Origin: Exiguobacterium indicum HHS 31
Lineage (GTDB): Bacteria > Bacillota > Bacilli > Exiguobacteriales > Exiguobacteriaceae
Reading direction: 5' to 3'
Assembly (NCBI RefSeq): GCF_001939065.1
Contig: NZ_MPSZ01000002.1
Coordinates: forward strand, 1-64,000
Length of the DNA: 64,000 nt
Shown here: piece by piece, positions 17,549-26,083 of the stretch
How positions within the stretch are numbered: the stretch's first letter is position 1
Layout: each line of letters opens with the position of its first letter
Program-made: the position numbers and the translations under genes
Notes under the pieces: model-generated
Seen by the model: the letters and a program-made list of their open reading frames with translations, nothing else
Database searches by the model: none
What the model was told of the DNA's origin: nothing

Positions 17549-18204
17549 CCGTACGGATTCTTTGTGACTTCGACGGGACAGTGACGACACAGGATAATAT
17601 CATCGCACTCATGCAGGCATTTGCGCCAGCGAGCGACTTCGAACCGTTGAAACACGGTGTACTCGACCGGACGTTATCGATTCAAAGTGGTGTCGGGCAA
17701 ATGTTCGCACTTCTGCCATCTGATGGGAAAGCGTCCTATCTTGACTTTTTACTGGAGCGCGCCGTCATTCGCGACGGATTTTCGGAGTTGCTTCAGTACA
17801 GTCGTCGTCAAGACATCGATTTCTCGATCGTCAGCGGCGGAATGGACTTTTTCGTCGAACCGATCTTAGCGCCATTCCTTGAGCAGGAGCGCATCTATTG
17901 CAATGTCGCAAATTTTGACGGTCCATTCGTTCATATCGATTGGCCACACGCCTGCGATACCCATTGCACGAACGGGTGCGGCTGTTGTAAAACGTCCGTT
18001 GCTCGGACACTACGTAAAGACGGTGACGTCATCATCGTCATCGGCGACTCGGTGACGGACTTCGAACTCGCAAAACAAGCGGATCGTGTCTATGCCCGTG
18101 ATTATCTGATCACGTTGTGTGAAGAGAACGATATCGCCTATACACCGTTTGAGACGTTCCATGATATCGTTCATGATTTAACACGAGCGGAGGTGACAAC
18201 ATGA
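17545..18204 (+). CDS. mtnX: 2-hydroxy-3-keto-5-methylthiopentenyl-1-phosphate phosphatase
   Basis: 219 residues, HAD superfamily phosphatase, next step after MtnW. Motif [13 protein letters not shown] lies at the N-terminus, and the acidic motif [20 protein letters not shown] near residues 165-185. A Cys-rich stretch ([12 protein letters not shown]) is typical of MtnX. I start it at the ATG at 17545, which overlaps the mtnW stop; a TTG at 17530 is open but lies inside mtnW. Confidence 0.95.
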   Translation: MTVRILCDFDGTVTTQDNIIALMQAFAPASDFEPLKHGVLDRTLSIQSGVGQMFALLPSDGKASYLDFLLERAVIRDGFSELLQYSRRQDIDFSIVSGGMDFFVEPILAPFLEQERIYCNVANFDGPFVHIDWPHACDTHCTNGCGCCKTSVARTLRKDGDVIIVIGDSVTDFELAKQADRVYARDYLITLCEENDIAYTPFETFHDIVHDLTRAEVTT

Positions 18205-18821
18205 CATTCATGCGACGCTATGAAGAGCTACGCGCCATCAAACAAGAGCTTGCGGCTCGCGATTGGTTCCCTGGTACGAGTGGCAATCTCGCCATTCGGA
18301 CATCCGGTGTCCCGGTTGAATTCCTTGTGACGGCAAGCGGAAAAGATAAACGGCAGACGACTCCTGACGACTTCGTTCATGTCGATGCGACCGGTCAATT
18401 GATCGGTGAGCAATCCGGGCGTCCTTCTGCTGAGACATTGCTCCATGTCGAAGTGTTCAATCGAACGGACGCCGGTTGTTCCCTGCATGTCCATACGATT
18501 GCGAACAATGTGATTTCGGAACTCTATGGCGATCAAGGCAGCATCACCTTTTCCGGTCAAGAAATCATCAAGGCACTCGGACACTGGGAAGAGGATGCGA
18601 CGGTCACGGTACCGATCATTCCGAATCATGCGGACATTTCGACGCTTGCCGCTGCTTTTGCACCTCATGTCACAGCAGACAGTGGTGCCGTCCTGATCCG
18701 CAATCACGGAATCACGGTCTGGGCACCGACCGCCTTTGAAGCAAAGAAACACCTCGAAGCCTTCGAGTTTTTATTCAATTACACGTTGACGTTGCAATCA
18801 TGCCGTCAATCCATTCATTAA
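18201..18821 (+). CDS. mtnB: Methylthioribulose-1-phosphate dehydratase
   Basis: 206 residues of the class II aldolase/AraD fold, which dehydrates methylthioribulose-1-phosphate. The motif [11 protein letters not shown] binds phosphate, and the zinc ligands are in HVHTIANNV and [10 protein letters not shown]. It overlaps the mtnX stop as ATGA. Although third in the operon, its reaction precedes that of MtnW. Confidence 0.95.
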   Translation: MTFMRRYEELRAIKQELAARDWFPGTSGNLAIRTSGVPVEFLVTASGKDKRQTTPDDFVHVDATGQLIGEQSGRPSAETLLHVEVFNRTDAGCSLHVHTIANNVISELYGDQGSITFSGQEIIKALGHWEEDATVTVPIIPNHADISTLAAAFAPHVTADSGAVLIRNHGITVWAPTAFEAKKHLEAFEFLFNYTLTLQSCRQSIH

Positions 18822-18837
18822 AAGGAGGAATCATCTC

Positions 18838-19374
18838 ATGGCAACAGTCTTATTCCAAGAAACAAACACACGGTATACGGATCAAACGGAAGTCGCTGAC
18901 TTCCTTGCGTCACGCGGCGTTCTTTACGAACAATGGGACGTTTCGAAACTTCCAGCGCCTCTCGTTGAGAACTTCACACTGACGGATGCAGACAAACAAA
19001 CGATTCTCGATACGTTCGCTCCAGAAATCAAAGACGTATCAGAACGTCGTGGGTATCAGACAGCTGATATCATCTCACTTTCGGATACGACACCGAACCT
19101 GGATGAGTTGCTCGTCAACTTCCAGAAAGAACATCACCATACGGATGATGAAGTTCGTTTCATCGTCAGCGGTCATGGCGTCTTCGCGATCAAAGACGAA
19201 GAGGTCGGCTACTATAACATCGAACTCAATCCTGGTGATTTGATTTCCGTTCCTGTTAACACACGCCACTACTTTACGCTTCAAGACGATCGTAAAGTCG
19301 TTGCTGTTCGGATCTTCGTCACGACAGACGGCTGGGTTCCGATTTACGAAAACGAGACGTCAACGGTCTCTTAA
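18838..19374 (+). CDS. mtnD: Acireductone dioxygenase
   Basis: 178 residues, cupin fold, which oxidises the acireductone to the keto acid of methionine and formate (Fe form). The metal ligands are in EHHHTDDEVRFIVSGHGVF and in VNTRHYFTL. An AAAGGAGG ribosome site precedes it. It ends the mtnWXBD operon, ahead of a strong terminator. The final transaminase (mtnE) and the nucleosidase mtnN are not in this window. Confidence 0.96.
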   Translation: MATVLFQETNTRYTDQTEVADFLASRGVLYEQWDVSKLPAPLVENFTLTDADKQTILDTFAPEIKDVSERRGYQTADIISLSDTTPNLDELLVNFQKEHHHTDDEVRFIVSGHGVFAIKDEEVGYYNIELNPGDLISVPVNTRHYFTLQDDRKVVAVRIFVTTDGWVPIYENETSTVS

Positions 19375-19383
19375 GAACGATAT

Positions 19384-19428
19384 AAGCGCTGATTTCCTTT
19401 ATGTGAAGGAAATCAGCGCTTTTCTTAT
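19384..19428 (+). terminator. Terminator of the mtnWXBD operon
   Basis: A 16-bp perfect stem AAGCGCTGATTTCCTT / AAGGAAATCAGCGCTT with a TTCTT tail. Confidence 0.88.
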
Positions 19429-19498
19429 CGCACAAACATATCACTACATTGATACGTAACCGATATAATGAAGGAAAAGCGATGAGGAAGTGAGCGTC

Positions 19499-19987
19499 AT
19501 GCATATTCGTCCCGTAACGGAACACGACTTACCAGCGATTCTCGCCATCTATAACGAAGGCATCGAAGATCGAATCGCAACGCTTGAGACCGACCAAAAG
19601 GACTTATCCTTCATGACCCAGTGGTATGTAGAACGCACCGATCGATATGCCGGATATGTCGCTGAAGATGACACAGGTGTCCTCGGCTTCATTTCCCTCG
19701 ATCCGTATAATCCGCGTCCTGTCTACGCATCCGTCGGTGAGATTTCGGTTTATATCACCCGGACTCATCGTGGACAAGGGATTGGCACACGTTTGCTTGA
19801 AACGGCTGAGCAACACGCCCGTGATCATCAGATGCATAAACTCATTCTCTTCACCTTCCCATTCAATAAAATCGGACAAAAACTCTATATCCGCTCCGGG
19901 TTCCGGATCGTCGGAACGTTTAAGGAGCAAGGACAGTTGAACGGCGAATATGTCGACGTCATGGCGATGGAGAAACGCTTGCGATAG
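19499..19987 (+). CDS. GNAT N-acetyltransferase (phosphinothricin acetyltransferase-like)
   Basis: 162 residues from the ATG at 19499 (MHIRPVTEHDLPAILAIYNE), with GAGG 11 bases upstream; a GTG at 19490 is a weaker choice. The acetyl-CoA binding motif is THRGQGIGTRLLETAEQHA (about residues 83-101). The family acetylates amines; the IYNEGIEDRIATLET start and the FPFNKIGQKLYIRSGFR segment place it with Pat/YncA-like enzymes. The natural substrate is unknown. It lies just downstream of the mtn terminator and is probably its own unit. Confidence 0.82.
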   Translation: MHIRPVTEHDLPAILAIYNEGIEDRIATLETDQKDLSFMTQWYVERTDRYAGYVAEDDTGVLGFISLDPYNPRPVYASVGEISVYITRTHRGQGIGTRLLETAEQHARDHQMHKLILFTFPFNKIGQKLYIRSGFRIVGTFKEQGQLNGEYVDVMAMEKRLR

Positions 19988-20047
19988 GATTCATTGAATG
20001 CCAGACGGGGAATAGTCAATCCGAGTCATTGAGAGAGGATGAACCTA

Positions 20048-20803
20048 ATGGATATTCAACAAATTCGCAATGCAACACTCGTTGTCACGTATGCCAATCA
20101 AGTCTTACTAATTGATCCGTTCCTCGGCGAAAAAGGCAGCTTGCCTCCCTTCGGTCAAACACCGAATGCCGTCGCCAATCCACTCGTCGACTTACCGGTC
20201 GATGTCAAGACACTGCTCGATCCTGACGCGATCTTCGTCACGCATCTGCATGCCGATCATTTCGACGATGCTGCAAAACAACTTCTACCCAAGCATTTGC
20301 CACTCTATGCGCAGCAAGAAGAAGACGCGCAGCAAATCCGAGAAGCCGGCTTCACGAACGTCTCTTCCTTCGATTCCGGTGTAACGATCGGTGATATCCA
20401 GGTCCATCGAACAGGTGGACAGCATGGTGTCGGTGAAATCGGCGAACGGATGGGACGTGTGTCTGGGCTCGTCCTCACCCATCCGGACGAACCGACACTT
20501 TATATCGCAGGTGATACGATCTGGTGTGACGAGGTCGCGCATGCAATCGAACAACATACGCCCGATATCATCGTCGTCAACAGTGGCGCCGCCCAGTTCT
20601 TGACCGGAGAGCCGATCACGATGTCACAGCGTGATCTCCTTGCCGTACACGAAGCGGCGGCGGAAGCGACGATCATCGTCTCGCACCTCGAGTCCGTCAA
20701 CCACTGTCTCTTGCGACGTGATATGATTGCTGACTTTTTAGCCGCCTTCCACCTTTCTGCCCATTTCCTGATTCCAGAGGATGGCGAAACGATGTCATTT
20801 TAA
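20048..20803 (+). CDS. MBL-fold metal-dependent hydrolase (UlaG-like)
   Basis: 251 residues from the ATG at 20048, chosen because GAGAGG lies nine bases upstream (an ATG at 20039 is too close to it). The metallo-beta-lactamase signature THLHADHFDD supplies the H-x-H-x-D-H metal ligands; further ligands are in GGQHGVG, IAGDTIWCDE and SHLES. The family includes lactonases and general hydrolases; the substrate is unknown. It is convergent with the pentapeptide-repeat gene, with a shared terminator between them. Confidence 0.85.
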   Translation: MDIQQIRNATLVVTYANQVLLIDPFLGEKGSLPPFGQTPNAVANPLVDLPVDVKTLLDPDAIFVTHLHADHFDDAAKQLLPKHLPLYAQQEEDAQQIREAGFTNVSSFDSGVTIGDIQVHRTGGQHGVGEIGERMGRVSGLVLTHPDEPTLYIAGDTIWCDEVAHAIEQHTPDIIVVNSGAAQFLTGEPITMSQRDLLAVHEAAAEATIIVSHLESVNHCLLRRDMIADFLAAFHLSAHFLIPEDGETMSF

Positions 20804-20823
20804 GAACAGTAACCTTCATTAAA

Positions 20824-20870
20824 AAGAAGTCCTGCTTTTCGAGTAACAATCGAAAGCAGGACTTCTTTTT
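20824..20870. terminator. Bidirectional terminator
   Basis: AAAAAGAAGTCCTGCTTT paired with AAAGCAGGACTTCTTTTT (one unpaired base). It serves both the MBL gene (plus) and the pentapeptide-repeat gene (minus). Confidence 0.88.
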
Positions 20871-20871
20871 G

Positions 20872-21510
20872 TTATGGGATGACAAGACCTAACAAGCGAG
20901 CAAAGGCGACTGCTTGCTCTTCCGTAATGACAGCGCCTGGTAAAAATCGCGGATCGATCGTAATACCAGAGAGTTCCGTCTGCCGGAGGTCGAGACCTTT
21001 TAACGGTGTTTCAATCCATTGGCTATCTGTAAGCCGGACCGCTTCGAGTTTCCAATGGGTCGGCTTCACTTCGAAGAACTGTGCTTCTTTCATCGTCGTT
21101 TCGCTCCAGTGTTGATGACGGACCGTACTGCGAATGAACTGTGCGTAATCCGCAAGCCCTTCCTGAATCGTTAAATGGTCAAGCGTACAATCTTCAAACT
21201 GGATGCCCGTCATCCGGCATCCGACGAAGGACACACGGTGAAAACGAGTTTCTTGGAAGTGACATCCCGTTAAGTCGCATTGCTCAAAACGAATATCTTC
21301 GAACGAACCACGGTCAAAGGTCAGATTCGCGAACGAGACATTTTGAAAACACACTTGATAGGCATCGATGCGTTCTGTCAGTTCACTCGGCATCGACTCT
21401 TTCTCATAACGCGCTCCTTTTAGATACGGGTCATCGATTTCGACTTGATCGAACGTCTCTGGCTGAAGCGTCTTCGGTAATTCTGGTAATCGGATAACGG
21501 TCTCTTTCAA
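20872..21510 (-). CDS. Pentapeptide-repeat protein
   Basis: 212 residues. From about residue 55 to 170 the sequence shows a five-residue periodicity with L/F at the centre (for example FANLTFDRGSFEDIRFEQCD and LTGCHFQETRFHRVSF), predicting a right-handed quadrilateral beta-helix. Such proteins include DNA-mimicking gyrase protectors (Qnr/MfpA) but most are uncharacterised. It has no signal peptide. The N-terminus (MKETVIRLPELPKTLQPETF) resembles other Firmicute pentapeptide proteins. A role in fluoroquinolone tolerance is possible but unproven. Confidence 0.82.
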   Translation of the reverse strand: MKETVIRLPELPKTLQPETFDQVEIDDPYLKGARYEKESMPSELTERIDAYQVCFQNVSFANLTFDRGSFEDIRFEQCDLTGCHFQETRFHRVSFVGCRMTGIQFEDCTLDHLTIQEGLADYAQFIRSTVRHQHWSETTMKEAQFFEVKPTHWKLEAVRLTDSQWIETPLKGLDLRQTELSGITIDPRFLPGAVITEEQAVAFARLLGLVIP

Positions 21511-21605
21511 TGAAGGTTCCCCCTTTTTTCTCTCCCTTAGTGTACCAAACTCCTTTTATATGAGGAGAAATCGTTCGAATTCCCCTTTTTTCAACAGTTT
21601 TTATT

Positions 21606-21633
21606 TTGAGACACTTTGAGACCATGCTATAGT
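21606..21633 (+). promoter_or_regulatory. Promoter of the Y-family polymerase operon
   Basis: TTGAGA (21606-21611) and TATAGT (21628-21633) with a 16-base spacer, immediately upstream of a LexA box. Confidence 0.6.
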
Positions 21634-21650
21634 CAAGGAAAATCAAAATA

Positions 21651-21664
21651 AGAACATACGTTCT
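21651..21664. promoter_or_regulatory. LexA (SOS) box
   Basis: The perfect palindrome AGAACATACGTTCT matches the Bacillus LexA/DinR consensus CGAACNNNNGTTCG except at the outermost base pair. It lies just downstream of the -10 element and 22 bases before the polymerase start, a position that would block transcription. Confidence 0.85.
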
Positions 21665-21686
21665 TTTATGTAAAGGAGTGATTCAG

Positions 21687-23009
21687 ATGTTTCCTTCCGT
21701 CGTTTTACCACAAGATAAACGTATTTTTTGCGTCGACAGTGTGTCCTTCTACGCCAGCTGTGAATGCCAGTATCGCAATCTTCCTCCCTTGACGACACGC
21801 CTGGCGGTCGTCTCCGATTTAAAACGAAGCGGATCCGTCATTCTCGCTGCCACCCCTGCCTTAAAAGCACTAGGAATCAAGACAGCCGGTCGACTGTACG
21901 AAATCGAGCAATTGCCATACGCTGTTCGTCGTACGATTCAACTCGTCGAACCACGTATGCTCGCTTATATGAAGACGTCGATTCGTGTCCTGGATGTCCT
22001 GCACCAATTCGCCCCACCTGAAGCCATCCGCGTCTATTCGATTGATGAAAGTTTCATTGACATGACCGGAACCGATCGCCTATTTGGTTCCGACCTGCAA
22101 GCTGCCCTCAAAATTAAAGAAGCAATCCTGAAACAGACCGGCATCCACGTCCGGATCGGGATTGGTCCAAATAACGTCATCGCGAAACTGACGCTTGATT
22201 TAATCGGGAAAAAAGAAGGCATCGCGCGATGTGGATATGCTGATGTCGCACGACGTCTTCATGACTTTCCGATTCGGAAGATGTGGGGAGTCGGACACCG
22301 CATGGAACAACATCTGCAGATGATGGGGATTGAAACAATCGGTGACCTTGCCATGCGCCCTGTCGAAGAGTTACACGAACGCTTCGGTGTCATCGGTGCC
22401 GAACTGTGGCATCACGCTTGGGGACTCGACGCGTCACCGACACTGCTCCCCCCGCGTCATCTGTTCGAGAAAGCTCCTCAACGGACGATTGGACACGGTG
22501 TGACCTTAATGCAGGACTATTATCAGTTCGAACGCATCCGGAATGTGCTCAATGAACTGGTGCAGGATGTCGCCGCACGTTGCCGCTTTTCGAATCAAGT
22601 CGGCTGGACCGTTCACATCGGTGTCCGTTATTCTCGAAACGTCGTCCGAAGTGGCTTCTCCCGTCAAGTGCGGTTGCCTTACCCGACATCCGATGAACGC
22701 ATCATTCTGCGTCACGTCTTACAATTGTTCGAACCGAATTGGCTCGATGGGGAACCTGTTCGATTTTTATCCGTTGCAGTGGGGCATTTGACTGCCGATC
22801 AAGGCACCTTACAGTTGTCTTTGTTCGAGGATAATGCGCGGCTCTGGAAACGGCGACGGTTATTAAAAGCAATGGATGTCGTTAACCTCCGCTACGGAAA
22901 AGGAACGATTCGCCTCGCTGTCTCGTTTCTTGATACGAGTGTCGCCAAACGTCGCCTTCGTTTTGTCGGCGGTCATCCGGGAGGTGATCTTCATGACAGC
23001 GTATCGTGA
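21687..23009 (+). CDS. Y-family translesion DNA polymerase (UvrX/YqjW type)
   Basis: 440 residues from the ATG at 21687, with AAAGGAG eight bases upstream. It is an error-prone polymerase used in DNA damage tolerance. The palm-domain metal ligands are in IFCVDSVSFYASCE and IRVYSIDESFIDMTG, and a helix-hairpin-helix region (RKMWGVGHRMEQHLQMMGI) follows. The closest relatives by recall are B. subtilis UvrX and YqjW. The LexA box shows SOS control. The gene overlaps a YolD-like gene by 17 bases, the same pairing as yqjW-yqjX. Confidence 0.92.
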   Translation: MFPSVVLPQDKRIFCVDSVSFYASCECQYRNLPPLTTRLAVVSDLKRSGSVILAATPALKALGIKTAGRLYEIEQLPYAVRRTIQLVEPRMLAYMKTSIRVLDVLHQFAPPEAIRVYSIDESFIDMTGTDRLFGSDLQAALKIKEAILKQTGIHVRIGIGPNNVIAKLTLDLIGKKEGIARCGYADVARRLHDFPIRKMWGVGHRMEQHLQMMGIETIGDLAMRPVEELHERFGVIGAELWHHAWGLDASPTLLPPRHLFEKAPQRTIGHGVTLMQDYYQFERIRNVLNELVQDVAARCRFSNQVGWTVHIGVRYSRNVVRSGFSRQVRLPYPTSDERIILRHVLQLFEPNWLDGEPVRFLSVAVGHLTADQGTLQLSLFEDNARLWKRRRLLKAMDVVNLRYGKGTIRLAVSFLDTSVAKRRLRFVGGHPGGDLHDSVS

Positions 23010-23322
23010 TCGGGGAAATTTAAAATGGATTCCTTTTCTCATGCCGGAACATTTGCAATTACTGCGGGAATACTATGTCCAGATGCATCAGCTCGACTTG
23101 CCTGAAATTGATGAACAGTTGCAAGAATCATGGCACTTTCTGCTTCAAGAAGCTTTAATAGAAGGAAACGAACTTGAAATCACGTATTATAAGGAAAGTA
23201 GCTACGTGACGGTCGTCGGTTTCGTCGAACGATTAGAACCCGAACGTTCCGTTCTCTTTCTGCGCGGACGTGAAGTCATTGAAATTCCCTTCACACGAAT
23301 CGTCCGGATCGAAAACGGGTAA
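22993..23322 (+). CDS. YolD-like protein
   Basis: 109 residues, start MTAYRDRGNLKWIPFLMPEH. This is the YolD-like family (YolD/YqjX), which very often sits beside UvrX-type polymerases; its biochemical role is not established, though an association with UvrX activity has been proposed. Its start lies inside the polymerase gene and is preceded by GGGAGGTGATC. It should be co-induced in the SOS response. Confidence 0.85.
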   Translation: MTAYRDRGNLKWIPFLMPEHLQLLREYYVQMHQLDLPEIDEQLQESWHFLLQEALIEGNELEITYYKESSYVTVVGFVERLEPERSVLFLRGREVIEIPFTRIVRIENG

Positions 23323-23373
23323 GCTCTCATACAGATGGATGCTTTAAATCGTGCCCGGAAAGAAGGAATAGTC

Positions 23374-24186
23374 ATGTTGGATTGGTTTACTTCTCTCCCC
23401 GTCGTCGTGCAAGCACTGCTTGCCGGAATGATGACGTGGGGGTTAACCGCACTTGGTGCGGCACTCGTCTTTGTCTTTACGACGATTGAAAAACGCGTCA
23501 TGAACATGATGCTCGGTTTTGCTGCCGGCGTCATGATTGCTGCGTCATTTTGGTCGTTGCTTGCTCCTGCGATCGAGTTCACAGAGCAAGATGGTGGAAT
23601 CGCTTGGATTCCTGCCGCCATCGGTTTTCTCGCTGGTGGATTTTTCGTTCGTCTCCTCGACTTCGTCACACCGCATTTGCACTTATCTGCACCACTCGAA
23701 ACAGCGGAAGGTCCTTCGACAGGACTCAAGAAAACGACGTTATTATTTCTTGCGATCACGTTGCACAACATTCCCGAAGGTCTTGCGATTGGTGTCGCTT
23801 TTGGTGCCGCCGCCTTGAACATGGACGGGGCGACCGTCGCCGGTGCCTTGACGCTTGCACTCGGTATTGGGATTCAAAACATGCCGGAGGGGGCTGCCCT
23901 GTCGATTCCATTACGTGGCGAAGGCATGTCGCGTCGGCGCGCCTTCCATTACGGTCAATTGTCAGCAATCGTTGAACCGATTGCCGCGATGGTCGGAGCA
24001 GCTGCGGTCTTCTTTGTTCAACCGCTTCTTCCGTATGCGTTATCGTTTGCTGCCGGAGCGATGATTTTCGTCGTCGTCGAAGAATTGATTCCGGAATCAC
24101 AAGCAGAAAACGGATCCGATTTAGCAACGCTTGGTTTGATGGTCGGTTTTACGGTCATGATGATTCTTGACGTCGCTTTAGGATGA
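23374..24186 (+). CDS. ZIP family metal transporter
   Basis: 270 residues from the ATG at 23374 (GAAGGAA seven bases upstream); an ATG at 23335 gives a less likely 13-residue extension. Eight membrane helices are predicted. The two ZIP metal-site helices are visible: LHNIPEGLAIGVAFG and IGIQNMPEGAALSIPLR. The family imports Zn2+ or other divalent cations. Only 51 bases and no terminator separate it from the SOS-controlled polymerase/YolD genes, so readthrough is likely. A terminator follows it. Confidence 0.88.
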   Translation: MLDWFTSLPVVVQALLAGMMTWGLTALGAALVFVFTTIEKRVMNMMLGFAAGVMIAASFWSLLAPAIEFTEQDGGIAWIPAAIGFLAGGFFVRLLDFVTPHLHLSAPLETAEGPSTGLKKTTLLFLAITLHNIPEGLAIGVAFGAAALNMDGATVAGALTLALGIGIQNMPEGAALSIPLRGEGMSRRRAFHYGQLSAIVEPIAAMVGAAAVFFVQPLLPYALSFAAGAMIFVVVEELIPESQAENGSDLATLGLMVGFTVMMILDVALG

Positions 24187-24197
24187 AGCCGTTGCAA

Positions 24198-24238
24198 AAC
24201 GAGCAGTGGATGATACCGTCTTCTGCTCGTTTTTCTGT
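24198..24238 (+). terminator. Terminator after the ZIP gene
   Basis: AAACGAGCAG / CTGCTCGTTT stem followed by TTCTGTTT. Confidence 0.8.
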
Positions 24239-24420
24239 TTGTAGATTCAGGCGCATTCTAGCAAAACCAATCGATTTGAAGTTTTTCTGACCTTGTGTCC
24301 TAACAGAAAAATTTCCCTATCTCTCATAACTATCTCAATGTGAATGGACACGACGGAGTGTCTTAGTCATATCCTATGGAATCTAGATAACTGCTCACTC
24401 TTATTCAAACGAATCTAGGC

Positions 24421-24469
24421 ATCGGGTTTCGTCTGAAGCGCATCATACTTTCTCAGACCTGCGCCCGAT
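24421..24469 (+). ncRNA. Possible structured leader upstream of uppP
   Basis: In the 359-base gene-free stretch 24187-24545, ATCGGG (24421-24426) pairs with CCCGAT (24464-24469) and GTCTGA (24431-24436) with TCAGAC (24453-24458), forming a two-stem arm with an internal loop. Upstream, GAATCTAG occurs twice (about 24379 and 24411), and an inverted repeat TTTTTCTG / CAGAAAAA lies near 24282-24311. No known riboswitch class is recognised. Bases 24239-24420 contain no gene that I can support. Low confidence that this is a functional RNA. Confidence 0.3.
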
Positions 24470-24545
24470 ATTCCGATTAGTTCTATCTCACAAGAATAAA
24501 ACATGATATGTTTTTAACTAGCACATCGTATAGAAGGAGATTACC

Positions 24546-25382
24546 ATGACAATCATTGAACTTTTAAAAGCGCTCTTACTCGGTTTCGTCGAAGGGATGA
24601 CGGAATTTGCACCGGTCTCTTCCACGGGTCACATGATCATCGTCGATGACATGTGGTTGCAAACTACCGATTTTCTCGGTAAATATTCGGCGAACACCTT
24701 TAAAATCGTCATTCAGCTCGGATCGATTCTTGCGGTCGTCGTCGTCTTTTGGAAACGCCTCTTCAGCTTGATCGGTTTGTATAAGATTGAAGGCGAACAT
24801 GACGCAGCAGGGACACACAAGTTAAAACTACGGCACGTCTTGATCGGTCTTCTACCAGCAGCTGTTCTCGGATTGTTATTCGAAGATTTCATCGATGAGA
24901 ACCTCTTCTCGATTGAGACGGTCATCATCGGTCTTGCAGTCGGTGCCCTCTTGATGATTGCAGCCGATAAATTCGGACCAAAGGAACCAAAAACGACATC
25001 GCTTGATCAGATTACATATCGCCAAGCAGCACTCGTCGGTCTGTTCCAATGTATTTCCCTTTGGCCTGGCTTCTCTCGTTCTGGTTCAACGATTTCCGGA
25101 GGGGTCTTCCTTGGGATGAATCACCGGACGGCAGCTGACTTTACGTTCATCATGGCTGTACCGATCATGTTCGGTGCTAGTTTCCTTTCGCTCGTTAAGA
25201 ACTGGGAGAACATTCAACCGAACCACTTCGCATTCTATGCTGTCGGTTTCGTTGCGTCGTTCGTGTTTGCCCTCTTATCGATTCGCTTCTTCTTGAAGCT
25301 GATCAACAAGATCAAACTCGTTCCGTTCGCCATCTACCGTCTTGTCTTAGCGGCTGTCTTAGCTGTCATCGTCTACATGTAA
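24546..25382 (+). CDS. uppP: Undecaprenyl-diphosphatase
   Basis: 278 residues, integral membrane protein with about eight helices, which dephosphorylates undecaprenyl pyrophosphate to recycle the lipid carrier for peptidoglycan and confers bacitracin tolerance. Diagnostic motifs are EGMTEFAPVSSTGHM (residues about 16-30) and WPGFSRSGSTISGG (about 176-190), which contains the catalytic serine/arginine. A strong AGAAGGAG site lies upstream. It is monocistronic, bounded by a long leader and a terminator. Confidence 0.96.
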   Translation: MTIIELLKALLLGFVEGMTEFAPVSSTGHMIIVDDMWLQTTDFLGKYSANTFKIVIQLGSILAVVVVFWKRLFSLIGLYKIEGEHDAAGTHKLKLRHVLIGLLPAAVLGLLFEDFIDENLFSIETVIIGLAVGALLMIAADKFGPKEPKTTSLDQITYRQAALVGLFQCISLWPGFSRSGSTISGGVFLGMNHRTAADFTFIMAVPIMFGASFLSLVKNWENIQPNHFAFYAVGFVASFVFALLSIRFFLKLINKIKLVPFAIYRLVLAAVLAVIVYM

Positions 25383-25385
25383 GTT

Positions 25386-25424
25386 CAAACCGTTAGCTAT
25401 TTTAGCTGACGGTTTTTCATTTTT
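25386..25424 (+). terminator. Terminator after uppP
   Basis: AAACCGTTAGCT / AGCTGACGGTTT stem with a T-rich tail ending in T7. Confidence 0.85.
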
Positions 25425-25489
25425 TTGAAACTAATTCAGTCGCTTAAGGGTATATAGGGATGAGACATAATTAAAGGAGTGAATGCCAC

Positions 25490-26083
25490 ATGGCACGCAG
25501 AAGTCGGAGTACATCAAAACTCCCAATCATCATCGGAGTCGTTATTGTTGCCGTGATTGCCTTTTTAGCAATCGGACAATACAATAGCCTCGTCAATGTA
25601 GAAGAAGATGTATCGAATAAATGGTCGCAAGTCGACAACCAAATCAAGCGTCGTGCGGATTTGATTCCGAATCTCGTTGAAACTGTCAAAGGTGTCGCGG
25701 GTCAAGAAGAAAAAGTATATGGAAAAGTCGCAGAAGCCCAAGCTGGTCTTGCGCGTGCTGCGTCAACCGAACAACGGATCGAAGCCGACCAACAAGTCAC
25801 GTCTTCGCTTCGCGGATTGATTGCCTTGCAGACGACTTATCCTGAACTAAAATCAAGCGAACGGTTCCAATCTTTGATGGATACGCTGGAAGGAACAGAA
25901 AATCGTCTCGGGATCGCCCGCAAAGATTACAACGATGCTGTAACCCTCTATAACAAAAAACGTCGGAGCTTCCCAACGACACTCTACGCATCCGCCTTCG
26001 GATTCGAGAAAAAACCATATTACGAGATTTCAGACAGCGACCGGGAAAATCCGACCGTCGACTTTAACAGTGATTCGAAATGA
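25490..26083 (+). CDS. LemA family protein
   Basis: 197 residues. A single N-terminal membrane helix (about residues 11-30) follows a basic start, then a helical-bundle LemA domain with the hallmark WSQVDNQIKRRADLIPNLVETVKG. It is membrane anchored with the domain probably outside. Function is uncertain; LemA proteins are commonly encoded next to TPM-domain proteins, as here. Its stop overlaps the next gene's start by four bases. Confidence 0.92.
   Translation: MARRSRSTSKLPIIIGVVIVAVIAFLAIGQYNSLVNVEEDVSNKWSQVDNQIKRRADLIPNLVETVKGVAGQEEKVYGKVAEAQAGLARAASTEQRIEADQQVTSSLRGLIALQTTYPELKSSERFQSLMDTLEGTENRLGIARKDYNDAVTLYNKKRRSFPTTLYASAFGFEKKPYYEISDSDRENPTVDFNSDSK

Noticed and set aside
18228-18752. 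A 174-codon minus-strand open frame
   Set aside because: It is fully inside mtnB on the other strand; mtnB is certain from its metal motifs and operon overlap.
23202-23822. A 206-codon minus-strand open frame
   Set aside because: It is antisense to the YolD and ZIP genes and has no ribosome site or family signature.
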